From assembly GCA_005808865.1 (NCBI GenBank), contig SYKU01000121.1, positions 1 through 39,426 of the forward strand: DNA of 39,426 bases, written 5' to 3'. Source of the DNA: Acidobacteriota bacterium (GTDB lineage Bacteria > Acidobacteriota > Terriglobia > Bryobacterales > Bryobacteraceae). This document shows, one piece after another, positions 24,661-33,551 of the stretch (position 1 is the stretch's first letter; each line of letters opens with the position of its first letter). The notes beneath the pieces are model-generated. The model was given only the letters and a program-made list of their open reading frames with translations. It had not been told where the DNA came from and did not search any database. The translations under genes were made by a program, and so were the position numbers.

Positions 24661-26544
24661 ATGTTTTCAAAGACGACGCGAGAGGGGAGACGCTGGCTGA
24701 TCGTTGCGGCCATCGCTCTAGCCGCAAGCCTCGTTACGGACCTGCTCGGCAAGATCCGCTTCTTCCAACTGGTTCATCTGAAGGCGCAGGATACACAATT
24801 CGTGGTTCGAGGCAAATTATCCACTCCGGACATAGTTCTGATCGTGGTGGACGACAAATCTCTCGAACATTTCAAGGAACTGGAACTTTTTTGGCACCCC
24901 TACTACGCGACGGCGATCAAAGCCGCCGCGGAGGGCGGGGCGAAAGTACTCGGCCTCGACAAATTTTTCGCCATCACGGTAACCCAATGGGAGAAAGAGC
25001 ACGACCAAATGATGGCGGAAGCCATCATTTCCACCGCGCCCACCATGCCGGTTATCTGCGGGTACGTTCCTTCGATGATGGCGAAACAGAGGGACTGGCC
25101 GGTACCGATCAACATGATCGCCGGGTCCCTGGGGCAATCGGCGTATGCCAACCTAACCGCCGATCCGGACGATTTCATCCGTGTGCAGGAACTGATCGAA
25201 GCGCCTCCGGCGAAACCGGATGATCCGCCGCCCGCGCGCGGATTGGCGATGCGCGTCGCCGAGAAATTTCTTGGCGCTGACGTCATCTTCGACAACGGCA
25301 GGTTGATGCTCGCCGGCAAGGAAATCCCCGTCAACCGCGACCGTACGATTAATATCAACTACGCCGGGCCCCCGGATACGTTCCCGCGCGTATCCCTTTC
25401 CGATTTTGTCGAGGCAGCGCGCGCCGGGGAGAAGGAAAAGATACGGAAATGGGTTGGGGGGAAGGCCGTACTGCTCGGCCCCGACAACATCGACGACCGC
25501 CACGCGACACCGTTTTACACGTTTTCGCTGAGTGGAAGCAACCGCTTCAATACGGCCGGGGTCGAGATCCACGCCAATACTCTCCGCACCTTGCTGCAGG
25601 CGCAGTATCTGGTACCCGTCCCGGAGAGTGTTCGATTATTCGGCTTATTTTTCGTCGCGATGACCACGTCGATCGTGGTCGTGCTGATCTCGCTCGGACG
25701 CGCCGTTCCGATCCTGCTTCTCGGAATCGTCGCGACAGCGGCGTCAATGCAGTACATGTTCCGCGCGGGACGGCTGATCTCGGCCTCCGAAATGTTGCTT
25801 TCCTGTCTGGTGAGCCTGCTGTTGTCACTGGTCTACCGGTTCTTCTCGGCCGAAAAGCGCGGCGATCTGTTCCGTACCGCAGTGTCCGTGTTCGTTGGCA
25901 AGAGGGTCGCGACCTCCCTTGAAGAGACCCGCGCCATCGCCCTTTCCGGTTCCCGCCTCGATGTGACGATTCTGTTCTCCGACATCCGCGGATTCACGGC
26001 GTTTTGCGAGTCGAAAGACCCGGGCGTGGTGGTTGATTTGCTGAACGAATACATGGCGAACATGGTGAAGGTGATCGTGGAGCATCACGGACAGGTCAAT
26101 AAGTTTATCGGTGATGGAATTTTGGCAATTTTCAGTGATGAGGACGGCACGAAGCCGGGCGATCATGCTTCGCGCGCCGTTAGCTGTGGCTCGGCGATGG
26201 CGAGAGTCCCGGGCCAGTTCAAGACGGGCGTGGGAATCCATAGCGGGCCGGCGGTTGTGGGGAACGTCGGATCGGCCGACAAGATGGAGTACACGGTACT
26301 CGGCGACACTGTCAATCTGGCCTCGCGGCTGGAGAGTCTGAACAAGGAAAACAAGACGAGTATCCTCATCAGCGAGGCGACTCGGGAGCTGATGGATGAC
26401 CCGTCGGAGACGTTGTTCCTGGGCGCGGTTCCGGTGCGCGGGAAGACGGAGCCGATGAAGCTGTATACGATCGCCTCGCTCTACAACCCGCCGAAGACAG
26501 AGTCAGTTCAGGCGGCGGAGAGTGTAGGCGCGGTGAAGGTGTGA
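24661..26544 (+). CDS. CHASE2-domain adenylate cyclase, class III
   Basis: A protein of 627 residues that should sense a periplasmic signal and make cAMP. A first membrane helix (about 11-29) leads to a CHASE2 sensor domain (about 35-320; PDIVLIVVDDKSLEHF, then GKAVLLGPDNIDDRHATPF). Three membrane helices follow (about 325-345, 348-366, 374-395). The class III cyclase domain (about 430-605) has metal aspartates D441 (FSDIRGFT) and D485 (FIGDGILAIF), adenine-selecting K541 and D549 (DKMEYTVLGD), and transition-state residues N552 and R556. All catalytic residues are present. The start is weakly supported (GGCGGA adjacent). Its stop overlaps an in-frame GTG of the caspase-TPR gene (GTGA), so the two are coupled. 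Confidence 0.92.
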   Translation: MFSKTTREGRRWLIVAAIALAASLVTDLLGKIRFFQLVHLKAQDTQFVVRGKLSTPDIVLIVVDDKSLEHFKELELFWHPYYATAIKAAAEGGAKVLGLDKFFAITVTQWEKEHDQMMAEAIISTAPTMPVICGYVPSMMAKQRDWPVPINMIAGSLGQSAYANLTADPDDFIRVQELIEAPPAKPDDPPPARGLAMRVAEKFLGADVIFDNGRLMLAGKEIPVNRDRTININYAGPPDTFPRVSLSDFVEAARAGEKEKIRKWVGGKAVLLGPDNIDDRHATPFYTFSLSGSNRFNTAGVEIHANTLRTLLQAQYLVPVPESVRLFGLFFVAMTTSIVVVLISLGRAVPILLLGIVATAASMQYMFRAGRLISASEMLLSCLVSLLLSLVYRFFSAEKRGDLFRTAVSVFVGKRVATSLEETRAIALSGSRLDVTILFSDIRGFTAFCESKDPGVVVDLLNEYMANMVKVIVEHHGQVNKFIGDGILAIFSDEDGTKPGDHASRAVSCGSAMARVPGQFKTGVGIHSGPAVVGNVGSADKMEYTVLGDTVNLASRLESLNKENKTSILISEATRELMDDPSETLFLGAVPVRGKTEPMKLYTIASLYNPPKTESVQAAESVGAVKV

Positions 26545-26564
26545 GTTTAGGAGCGGGTGAACGC

Positions 26565-29402
26565 ATGAGTTCGATTCTGTTCGTTCGGGGAGCTGCAGTC
26601 GCAGGTCTCTCCGTACTTCTTGCGGCAACATCGTGGGCGCAGGCGAAGAAGGAAGATCCGGTCGGCCTTGTGATGCTGCCGGGCGGGAGTAAGGTGCTGC
26701 GCTCCGGAGCGGAGTCGCCATTGTCAGCAAAGCCGGGTGATATCCTTTTCCCGGGTGATTCCGTCCGCACGGAGGGCAGCCCGGCTTCGATGCTGTTCTG
26801 CCCGGCGAAGGCTTCACTTAACGTAGCGGCTTCGAGCGACATTCTTCTTGATGCGAAGCAGTACAAGATGCGCTCGGGAAAGATTGCCGGCCAGACCGCC
26901 ATCGCATCGTGCTTTTTGCCGCAGGTAGTACGCGTTGCCACAGCGAGCCAGCAGCATTACGGAATCAGCATGACGCGCAGCGTCGCGGGATCTGAAGACG
27001 CTCCCCAGCCGGAAGCGATTCCTGCCGAAGCCGCAGCCGAGCTTGCGCCCGTCGAGAGCGCGCTGGCCGCAAACGCCAAGGATCAGGGAGCGCTCGTCGC
27101 GCAGGCTGCCATCTACGAAAAGTACAAGCTCAAGGTCCGCGCGGTAAACACGTACAAGATCATCGCTGCCGAGTGGAAGGACGCCGTCTGGACGCGCGGG
27201 AAGATCTTCGAACTGGATGAAGCAATCGCTGATGAGCGTGCCGCGCAGGCCGCTCTCACCGCGACCGAAGGCGGGCAGACCTTCGCCATCCTTATCGGTA
27301 TTTCCGAATACCAGAAGCTGCCCAAGGAGCAGTGGCTCCAGTATGCGCACGCCGATGCGCTGACGTTCGAGAAGCACTTCAAGAGTCCGCGGGGTGGGGG
27401 ACTGCCGCCGGAGAACGTTATTCTCCTCACCAACGAGAAAGCCACCACGGCTTCAGTGCGCAACGCGCTGAACACCTTCAAGGGACGCGCCGGCAAGAAA
27501 GACACGATTCTGGTTGTGGTAGTGGGCCACGGCACGGTTGAGATTCCGGGAAACCGCGCCGCCTACGTCGTAACCTACGACAGTGACCCTCAGGACCTGA
27601 AGAATACCGCGCTGCCGATGGACGAAGTCCAGGCATTCATCACGCTGGGTCTGCCGAAAATTGCTCGAATGGCGATCTTTGTCGACGTCTGCCGGACGGC
27701 GACGATTGGCTCCATTCGCAATACCGCTGTCAACGGCGCTGTCGAGAAATTGGGGGCCGCGAGCGGGGAGATTCTGGGCCTGATGGCCAGCCGCCCCAAA
27801 GAACTGGCGATTGAAGGGAAGGAGTTCGGCGAAGGTCACGGGGCGTTTAGTTATCATCTTTTGAAAGCTCTGAATGGCGACGCGGATAAGAACGGCGACA
27901 AGATCGTCAACGTCAACGAAGTGATCGATTACGTTCAAACCAAGGTCCGGGACACGACGAACGGCAAACAGCACTCACGTGAATTCGGCACCATGGACAA
28001 CGCTGTTGTCCTTTCCGATACAAACAAGCCCGGCATCGAGATGACACGGTTGCCGTTCCTGTACGATTCTGGCGGTGAGCCGCTTTATCTGGCGCAGGCC
28101 TCGCCTCAAGCCGGACAGATTTCGTCGGACTCGGCGCGGGCTATTGAACGATTTTCCGAGGCGCTGAAGGCCGGGCGGATAATGCCGCAGCAGCCAAACA
28201 GTGCGTTTCAGGTCTTGCCGGATCTTCGGAAACTCCCGAGAGCGCAATACCTGATGTACGAGAATCAACTCCGGGTAGCGCTTGAAGACCGGGGGCAGCA
28301 GGTACTTTTGCGTTATCTCGCCGGCGATCAGGTTCCGCAGACCAAGACCGATTTCGCCTCCGCTGCCGACTACATGAAAGCGGCGCAGGCGCTCACACCC
28401 GAGTCGCTGTTCCTCGACGGCCGCGACGCATTCTTCCGCGGCCGCTCCCTTCTGTTCGACAAACAGTACGCCGACGCGGCGGATCTGCTCGAGAGGTCTG
28501 TACGAGTCGATCCTGGCGGCGCTTATACGTACAACGCACTCGGGATTGCCTACCTGGAACAGGCGAAGTATCAACTTGCGATCCAGGCTTTCCGTGACGC
28601 TTCGCGGCGGGCGCAGCTCTGGGCGTATCCGCTGCACAACCTGGCCCTCGCGTACGCGGAAACAGGCGACTACAACGCCGCCATTCGTTCGTACCTGCAG
28701 GCAATCAAACTCACTCCTCAATATTTTTACCTGCCCTACAACCTCGGTCTGGTCTACCAGCGGATGAACCGCCGGAAGGAAGCCGAGGCGGCATACAAAA
28801 AGGCGATCAGCCTCTCACCCGATTCCGCCGAGCCGTATAATGCGATGGGTTCGCTCAAGGCTTCGACGGGCAAGGCGGCGGATGCCGAGAAGTTCTACAA
28901 AACGGCGCTCGCTAAGAACGAGGGACTTCTTCCCGCGCGGGAGAATCTTGCTCAACTGATTTCCCAAAAGCAGGGCAGGGCTGACGAAGCGATCGCCCTC
29001 TGGCGCGAAAACCTGAAGCGCCAGCCGGACTATCTGCCTTCCCGCCTGAGCCTCGCCGCGGCACTTGAAGCCAAGGGTGACGCGAAGGCCGCCGTGGAAG
29101 AGTATCGCGCGATTGCGGCGGCGCAGCCGAAATATCTGGCCGCCCGATTGGCCCTCGCGGGTGTGCTTCAAAAGGCCGGGGACGCTGAGGGCGCCGCCGC
29201 TGAGTTGAAAGCCGCGTTGGCCCTTGAGCCGTCAAGTTCCATGATTTTCGAGCGTATCGGGGACATGGAAAAAGCACGCAATCGGACAACGGAAGCGGCG
29301 GCTGCGTATGAATCGGCTCTTAAGAACGCGCCGGACAATCAGGTCAGGAAGCGCATACGCAACAAGATGAAGGGCGCCGGGAGCTCTTCGGCGAAGCGGT
29401 AA
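26565..29402 (+). CDS. Secreted caspase-like protease with FecR-like and TPR domains
   Basis: A protein of 945 residues. Start ATG 26565 begins a good signal peptide (FVRGAAVAGLSVLLAATSWA) and follows AGGAG; the GTG at 26541 overlaps the cyclase stop and would add 8 residues. Domains: a FecR-like beta domain (about 32-140, with GDILFPGDSVRTEG), a linker, a caspase/peptidase C14 domain (about 235-480) with catalytic His322 (VVGHGT) and Cys376 (VDVCRTA), and TPR repeats from about 610 to the end. The caspase domain includes a calcium-loop-like DADKNGDK. It should act in the periplasm, beside the sensor domain of the coupled cyclase. Substrates are unknown; bacterial relatives of this family cleave after Arg/Lys or have metacaspase-like specificity, so this is not settled. 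Confidence 0.88.
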   Translation: MSSILFVRGAAVAGLSVLLAATSWAQAKKEDPVGLVMLPGGSKVLRSGAESPLSAKPGDILFPGDSVRTEGSPASMLFCPAKASLNVAASSDILLDAKQYKMRSGKIAGQTAIASCFLPQVVRVATASQQHYGISMTRSVAGSEDAPQPEAIPAEAAAELAPVESALAANAKDQGALVAQAAIYEKYKLKVRAVNTYKIIAAEWKDAVWTRGKIFELDEAIADERAAQAALTATEGGQTFAILIGISEYQKLPKEQWLQYAHADALTFEKHFKSPRGGGLPPENVILLTNEKATTASVRNALNTFKGRAGKKDTILVVVVGHGTVEIPGNRAAYVVTYDSDPQDLKNTALPMDEVQAFITLGLPKIARMAIFVDVCRTATIGSIRNTAVNGAVEKLGAASGEILGLMASRPKELAIEGKEFGEGHGAFSYHLLKALNGDADKNGDKIVNVNEVIDYVQTKVRDTTNGKQHSREFGTMDNAVVLSDTNKPGIEMTRLPFLYDSGGEPLYLAQASPQAGQISSDSARAIERFSEALKAGRIMPQQPNSAFQVLPDLRKLPRAQYLMYENQLRVALEDRGQQVLLRYLAGDQVPQTKTDFASAADYMKAAQALTPESLFLDGRDAFFRGRSLLFDKQYADAADLLERSVRVDPGGAYTYNALGIAYLEQAKYQLAIQAFRDASRRAQLWAYPLHNLALAYAETGDYNAAIRSYLQAIKLTPQYFYLPYNLGLVYQRMNRRKEAEAAYKKAISLSPDSAEPYNAMGSLKASTGKAADAEKFYKTALAKNEGLLPARENLAQLISQKQGRADEAIALWRENLKRQPDYLPSRLSLAAALEAKGDAKAAVEEYRAIAAAQPKYLAARLALAGVLQKAGDAEGAAAELKAALALEPSSSMIFERIGDMEKARNRTTEAAAAYESALKNAPDNQVRKRIRNKMKGAGSSSAKR

Positions 29403-29406
29403 TGGT

Positions 29407-30264
29407 GTGATTGGCCCGATCAAATTTCTCGCCGGAGTGCTCGCGTTCGCGGGGGTGGCGGCGTCGCAAGCACCGGTAACAGACGGGCAGACATTTGCCA
29501 TTCTCGTGGGTGTTTCGGAATTCCAACATCTCCCTCGTGAGCAGTGGCTTCAGTACGCCCATGCCGACGCCGAGACATTCGCCAGGTTCTTCAAGAGCCC
29601 CCGCGGCGGAGGGCTCCCCGCGGAAAACGTTGTTCTCATGACCAACAAAGATGCCACGACGCAGGCCGTCCGTAAGGCATTCGACACCGTCAGGGGACGG
29701 GCGGGAAATAAGGACACGATTATCGTCATGATCGCCGGGCACGGCGCGGTCGAGAGCGCGGGCGACAGGGCGGCGTACATTTTGACCAATGACAGCGATC
29801 CGCAGGACATGAAGAAGACCGCTTTGCCTATGGGGGAAATACAGACGTTCATCGGAGAAGGCCTTACAAAAGTCGCCCGAATCATGGTCTTTGTGGATGT
29901 GTGCCGGGCCGGCAACATCGGATCAATCAGCAATGCGGCAGTAAACGGGGTTGTGGAGAAGTTGGGCGATTCAGAGGGCGAGATTCTCGGCCTCATGGCG
30001 AGCCGGCCGAGGGAAGTGTCTTACGAAGGGCCTGAGTACGGCGGCGGCCACGGAGCGTTCAGCTACTTTCTGCTCAAGGCGCTTAGCGGCGAAGCGGATA
30101 AGGACGGTGATAAGATCATCACGGCGAGCGAAGTCATCGATTATGTTCAGCAGAATGTGAAGGACGCCACGAGAGACCGGCAGCATCCCCGTGAATTCGG
30201 CACGCTCGACAACGCCACTGTAATGGCGGACGCGAATAAGCCAGGCATCGACCTTTCGCGCTAA
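29407..30264 (+). CDS. Second secreted caspase-like protease
   Basis: A protein of 285 residues: a signal peptide (FLAGVLAFAGVAASQA) followed by a single caspase domain. Catalytic His112 (IAGHGAV) and Cys166 (VDVCRAG) are present. The domain is a close copy of that in the preceding gene, sharing long stretches such as EQWLQYAHADA, FKSPRGGGLP, SDPQD and EILGLMASRP, so it arose by tandem duplication. It has no FecR or TPR part. The GTG start lies 4 bases after the previous stop, so it is the third gene of the operon. An acidic DGDK loop is conserved. Its stop is only 3 bases from that of the convergent rmlD gene. Confidence 0.9.
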   Translation: MIGPIKFLAGVLAFAGVAASQAPVTDGQTFAILVGVSEFQHLPREQWLQYAHADAETFARFFKSPRGGGLPAENVVLMTNKDATTQAVRKAFDTVRGRAGNKDTIIVMIAGHGAVESAGDRAAYILTNDSDPQDMKKTALPMGEIQTFIGEGLTKVARIMVFVDVCRAGNIGSISNAAVNGVVEKLGDSEGEILGLMASRPREVSYEGPEYGGGHGAFSYFLLKALSGEADKDGDKIITASEVIDYVQQNVKDATRDRQHPREFGTLDNATVMADANKPGIDLSR

Positions 30265-30267
30265 GCA

Positions 30268-31137
30268 TCACGCCGCGATGCGTGCACTAAAGTATAGATC
30301 GAGCGCCCGCTCGACGCTCGGCATCGGATCCAGACCCACACTTTCAATTTTCCCGTTCGAAAGCGCAGAATAACGCGGCCGTCGCGCCGGCGTGCGGTAC
30401 TCCCTCGCTGTGGTGGCCCGCAACTCGGGATCTAAACCCCTTGCGCGAAAGATCGCCGAGGCGAAATGGAACCACGAAATAGGCGTGCCGCCGGCCACGT
30501 GAAAGACGCCACCGAGCTTTCGGTCGATCAAATCCGCCGTTCGTGCCGCGAGCAACGGTGCGTATGTGGGTGACGCCACGTGATCGTCCAGCACGCGAAT
30601 CGGCTGACCGCCCGCTGCGAGGCGTAGCATGAGTTCGACGAAGTTTCCGCGCCGCGTGGCCGTGCCGGCAGGCCCAAAAACGCCTGAGGTACGAATCAGC
30701 AGTGGATCGTCCAGATAGGCGCGAGCGTACAACTCTCCAGCGTACTTTGAGACCGCGTAGGCGCCCAGCGGATGCGGGATGTCGTCTTCGGTGTAGGGGC
30801 GGCCAGCCTCGCCATCGAAAACATAGTCGGTCGAAAAGTGCACCAGGCGCGCATCGATTTGCCAGCAGGCGAGAGCGAGATTACGAACGCCCAAGCCGTT
30901 AACGGCAAACGCGGCCTGCGGCTCCGTCTCAGCCATGTCCACCTGATTGTAAGCGCTCGCGTTGACAACGATCGACGGGTCGAGTTCGGCAAGCGAGCGC
31001 TCGATCAGCGAGCGGTCGGTAATGTCAATTCGAGCGCGCTCAAAACCCGCCACAAGGTATCCGCGGGATGTGAGTTCGCGGCATAACTCCACGCCGAGCT
31101 GGCCGGAACTTCCGAAAATTGCAACTTTCTGGGACAT
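30268..31137 (-). CDS. rmlD: dTDP-4-dehydrorhamnose reductase
   Basis: A protein of 289 residues of the extended short-chain dehydrogenase family. It makes dTDP-L-rhamnose from dTDP-4-dehydrorhamnose with NAD(P)H, for surface polysaccharides. The N-terminal nucleotide site is IFGSSGQLG. HFSTDYVFDG and YAVSKYAGE give the catalytic Thr, Tyr and Lys. VASPTYAP and ARRPRYSALSNGK are the family's late motifs. No other rhamnose genes are beside it, so the rest of the pathway must be elsewhere; another NDP-hexose reductase role is possible. No signal peptide; cytoplasmic. Confidence 0.88.
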   Translation of the reverse strand: MSQKVAIFGSSGQLGVELCRELTSRGYLVAGFERARIDITDRSLIERSLAELDPSIVVNASAYNQVDMAETEPQAAFAVNGLGVRNLALACWQIDARLVHFSTDYVFDGEAGRPYTEDDIPHPLGAYAVSKYAGELYARAYLDDPLLIRTSGVFGPAGTATRRGNFVELMLRLAAGGQPIRVLDDHVASPTYAPLLAARTADLIDRKLGGVFHVAGGTPISWFHFASAIFRARGLDPELRATTAREYRTPARRPRYSALSNGKIESVGLDPMPSVERALDLYFSARIAA

Positions 31138-31212
31138 AGGGGTCGTGTCTCAGGATAGCGCGGTCGAAGTCCGCGTGTCCGCATGGCGTCCGTTCTGTGC
31201 CGATTTCCGATT

Positions 31213-31572
31213 CTACCAGCGCGTTGGCCCGGCCAACACAGGTGTTGGCCGCCGTGCGGAAGTGTCCTCGCCTCTCAGCCGACGCGCCAGCGTCGCCAAT
31301 TCGTCCGTATGGTATAGTGCGTGCTTTAGCTGAAGCCCAACATAGTACTCTTCGCCCGATTTCCGGCAGAAAGAGACTTCGCCCAGAACCATGGTCTGGT
31401 CCCATTCGACCTTGACCAGTGTCCCCGGAACGACCATCTTCCCCAACAATAGGCCCGCTCCTCGACCCGAGAAGTTGGCCAGGCGTCCGGGACATTCACC
31501 TCCCGGCGCCCCGATCATGGTGATCTTCACCTCGCGATCAACCTTGACTCTTGGCTCTCGGCGCTGCTCCAT
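31213..31572 (-). CDS. PilZ domain protein
   Basis: A protein of 119 residues, a single PilZ domain that binds cyclic di-GMP. The two binding motifs are intact: R-x3-R (R4 to R8 in QRREPR) and N-x-S-x2-G (N33 to G38, NFSGRG). The rest is the usual six-stranded barrel, with LGEVSFCRKSGEEYYVGLQL as a late signature. It ends in a short basic tail. It stands alone between rmlD and a stretch of broken genes; in other bacteria such proteins act on motility, exopolysaccharide or transcription. GGCCAACA/TGTTGGCC, an 8-pair hairpin, lies within its last codons (31231-31250). Confidence 0.87.
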   Translation of the reverse strand: MEQRREPRVKVDREVKITMIGAPGGECPGRLANFSGRGAGLLLGKMVVPGTLVKVEWDQTMVLGEVSFCRKSGEEYYVGLQLKHALYHTDELATLARRLRGEDTSARRPTPVLAGPTRW

Positions 31573-31699
31573 GACTCTCTAATCGGCACGTTCCGGATAA
31601 ACTTTAAGACGACTCACCGGCTAGGGATATGCCAAGTACCGGCTTGGTTGTTTTTCGACAAACGCTCCTCTCTTTACTCGAATGAAGCATGATTCGAAT

Positions 31700-31890
31700 A
31701 TGCAACGCTGGCTTTGAAAGACCGAACCGTCTTCGAGGGCAGGAGCTATGGTGTGCCCGCGGAACGCGGAGGTGAGGTCATCTTTAACACCGCGCTCACC
31801 GGTTATCAGGAGGCATTCACCGGCTCTTCCTATTCCTGGAAAATTGCTATTCTCACCATTCCTCAAATTGGCAATTACGGCCCCAATTCC
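31700..31890 (+). pseudogene. carA: 5' fragment of carbamoyl-phosphate synthase small subunit gene
   Basis: The frame reads LKDRTVFEGRSYG, then GEVIFNTALTGYQEAF and IPQIGNYGPN, which is the N-terminal domain of CarA (glutamine-hydrolysing carbamoyl-phosphate synthase). The likely start ATG 31700 (MQRWL) is one base-frame away from this, so a small deletion lies near 31712-31716. Homology stops after GNYGPN, exactly where a decayed transposase on the other strand begins. The glutaminase domain is missing. A full carA should exist elsewhere, since it is normally needed for arginine and pyrimidine synthesis. Confidence 0.8.
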
Positions 31891-32620
31891 CTGCGCGTAT
31901 TCGCGCGCTCACAATTCAGACCGCGTAGGGAGTTCTTGAGCGCGCTGGTCAGCCTTGCCACAACAGCGTAGCGGACGTCGTGATTCTCCAGTTCTTGGAG
32001 TACCGGTTGGAAAGCCGAACCCGGCATCGGCGCGGAATCGAAGCTCGCGAATATCCGGCGGCACGGTCTCAAAAGCAGGTCGCCAAAAAGGAATGCTGGA
32101 CTCCCAGGCGTTCGCGTTCCCGGCTCGCAATTCGGCATCCCGAAGGAAGGAGCTATTTGCTCCAGGCGGCGCTATCTTGTTTTCCGAAGCACGGTCACCA
32201 CTGTGCCGTCGAGATCGAAGATCAAGCGGGAACGGCGTTCGGCAGATGAAGGAACTTCTTCAGCAGCCGATCGCTGATGCGGTGCGGTGCTCCCAGGTTG
32301 TGCGCGGGGCGTTGAGGAAGCGCAATGTCTCAGGATCGGCGAAGGCGGGCAGGCCTGTGAAGTATTGGAATGTGCCGTTGGAACGCAAGAACGACGCTGC
32401 TTCGATGCGATCCAAGCCGGGGATGAGGGGTTAGATCGGGGCCAGTAACATCTGGCGTACGGTATAGCGACGGCTTCTCCTTGGATAGAGCACCTGATGG
32501 GCGAGGAAGTCCCTGAACTGCAGCACTCGAAGAAGTTCGTGAGAGAAGTATGCGCCGCCTAAGTGCGTCAGACCCCTGTGATTACTGGCGATTTGCAGGT
32601 TTCGCGGTGATCGCCGCATT
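31891..32620 (-). pseudogene. Decayed IS1380-type transposase
   Basis: Pieces of a DDE transposase follow each other on the minus strand in the right order but in different frames: LTHLGGAYFSHELLRVLQF and YTVRQMLLAPI, a stop, PLIPGLDRIEAASFL, GTFQYFTGLPAFADPETL, then RISDRLLKKFLHLPN, RLIFDLDGTVVTVL, LRAGNANAWESSIPF, ELRFRADAGF and DVRYAVVARLTSALKN. LIFDLDGT and RFRADAGF hold the first two catalytic Asp residues of the family. At least one nonsense change, three frame changes and an internal deletion are visible, and the C-terminal third is lost. The element ends at the carA fragment. It can no longer move by itself. Confidence 0.8.
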
Positions 32621-32891
32621 CGGAGCGCACCTCGCGAAAGATGATGTCAGGCGCAGGGTACTACACCAGCGTTCAAAGGCCCGTGAAATCGGGTCGGATC
32701 GCGGTCTGGACGCTGGTTTTCAGGCCGGATTTAGGGTCCTATGCAGTCTGTTCCGCCAGCTGTTGCTTACCAAATCGCCGCAGCCATCCGATGATTCGTA
32801 GCGCGCATTTTGTTGCCGCGGTGGCAAGCAACTCGTGCTTTGGTAAGGCGGATGAACGAGTTGATCGCGGCGCTCCCGCTGATGCAGCCGG

Positions 32892-33278
32892 CTAGTGATC
32901 CGAGCTCAGGTAGCTCACCAGATCGCTCATCTCTTCGCCGCGGAACCGCGGCCATGCGACGTTCTTCGCTTTCATCCGTTCGAGCATTGTGGGACCGTGT
33001 TTCCAGAGCGCCGAGACTACATCAAGAGGATCGTACGTTCCCTTCAGCTTGCCAGCCTCGCCCGAAGCTTCGTTGTGGCAACCGGCGCAACCCTTCTGGC
33101 TGAAGACGTTCCTGCCGCGGGCGGCGCTGCCCGTTGCCGCAAAGAACCGGGAATTCCAAATGTAGCTTACAATACTACGCATTTCCCGCGGCTCCAGGCG
33201 CGGGGGTGGTTGTATCATGCTCGGCGCGTGGTTCCACATGGCCGCCGCGACATCCATCAGCGTGTTCCGCTCTAGTGT
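32892..33278 (-). pseudogene. 3' fragment of a cytochrome c gene
   Basis: The frame carries ERNTLMDVAAAMWNHAP, then RGRNVFSQKGCAGCHN, a class I cytochrome c domain with heme motif CAGCH, a distal Met candidate in GPTMLERM, and a normal C-terminus (MSDLVSYLSSDH). The homology runs upstream of the only ATG (33257) to about 33272, then meets a stop and IS630-like sequence. So the front of the gene, including a signal peptide and probably a first heme, was cut off by insertion or deletion. Without a signal the product could not receive heme. Confidence 0.7.
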
Positions 33279-33451
33279 CTAGTTGCATTAGTTCTGGTAC
33301 GACTGTATGTTGAGTCATGCGCCGAAAGTCCGCGAAATTTCAGCTCAGCGACGAAGAGATGAAGACTTTAGAGGGATGGACCCGCCAAGGCAAGACGGAG
33401 CACCATTTGGTCGAGAGGGCGCGGATTGTTTTGCTTGCCAATCGAGGCAGC
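33279..33451 (+). mobile_element. IS630-type transposase remnant (N-terminus only)
   Basis: From ATG 33317 the frame reads MRRKSAKFQLSDEEMKTL, then LVERARIVLLANRGSG, the N-terminal helix-turn-helix start of IS630/Tc1-type transposases. Only about 45 codons remain; the DDE catalytic domain is absent. The upstream TCTAGTGTCTAG stretch (33272-33283) may be part of the element's end. The frame has no stop before the TonB-receptor gene, so a gene caller would fuse the two. The element separates the truncated cytochrome from the receptor. Confidence 0.7.
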
Positions 33452-33504
33452 GGCATCATTCCAAGGCTGCCATGCGAAGTTCCTGATTGGACAAGAGTAA
33501 GGCT

Positions 33505-33551
33505 CGACTCAAAACCGACTCAAAACCGAGTTTATGATAAGTTTATGATAA
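33505..33551 (+). repeat. Two adjacent 11-base tandem duplications before the receptor gene
   Basis: CGACTCAAAAC is present twice in direct tandem (33505-33515 and 33516-33526). After four bases GTTTATGATAA is also present twice in tandem (33530-33540 and 33541-33551). Both units are 11 bases long, about one helical turn. They lie 60-105 bases before the chosen start of the TonB receptor, just past the IS630 remnant. Confidence 0.85.
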
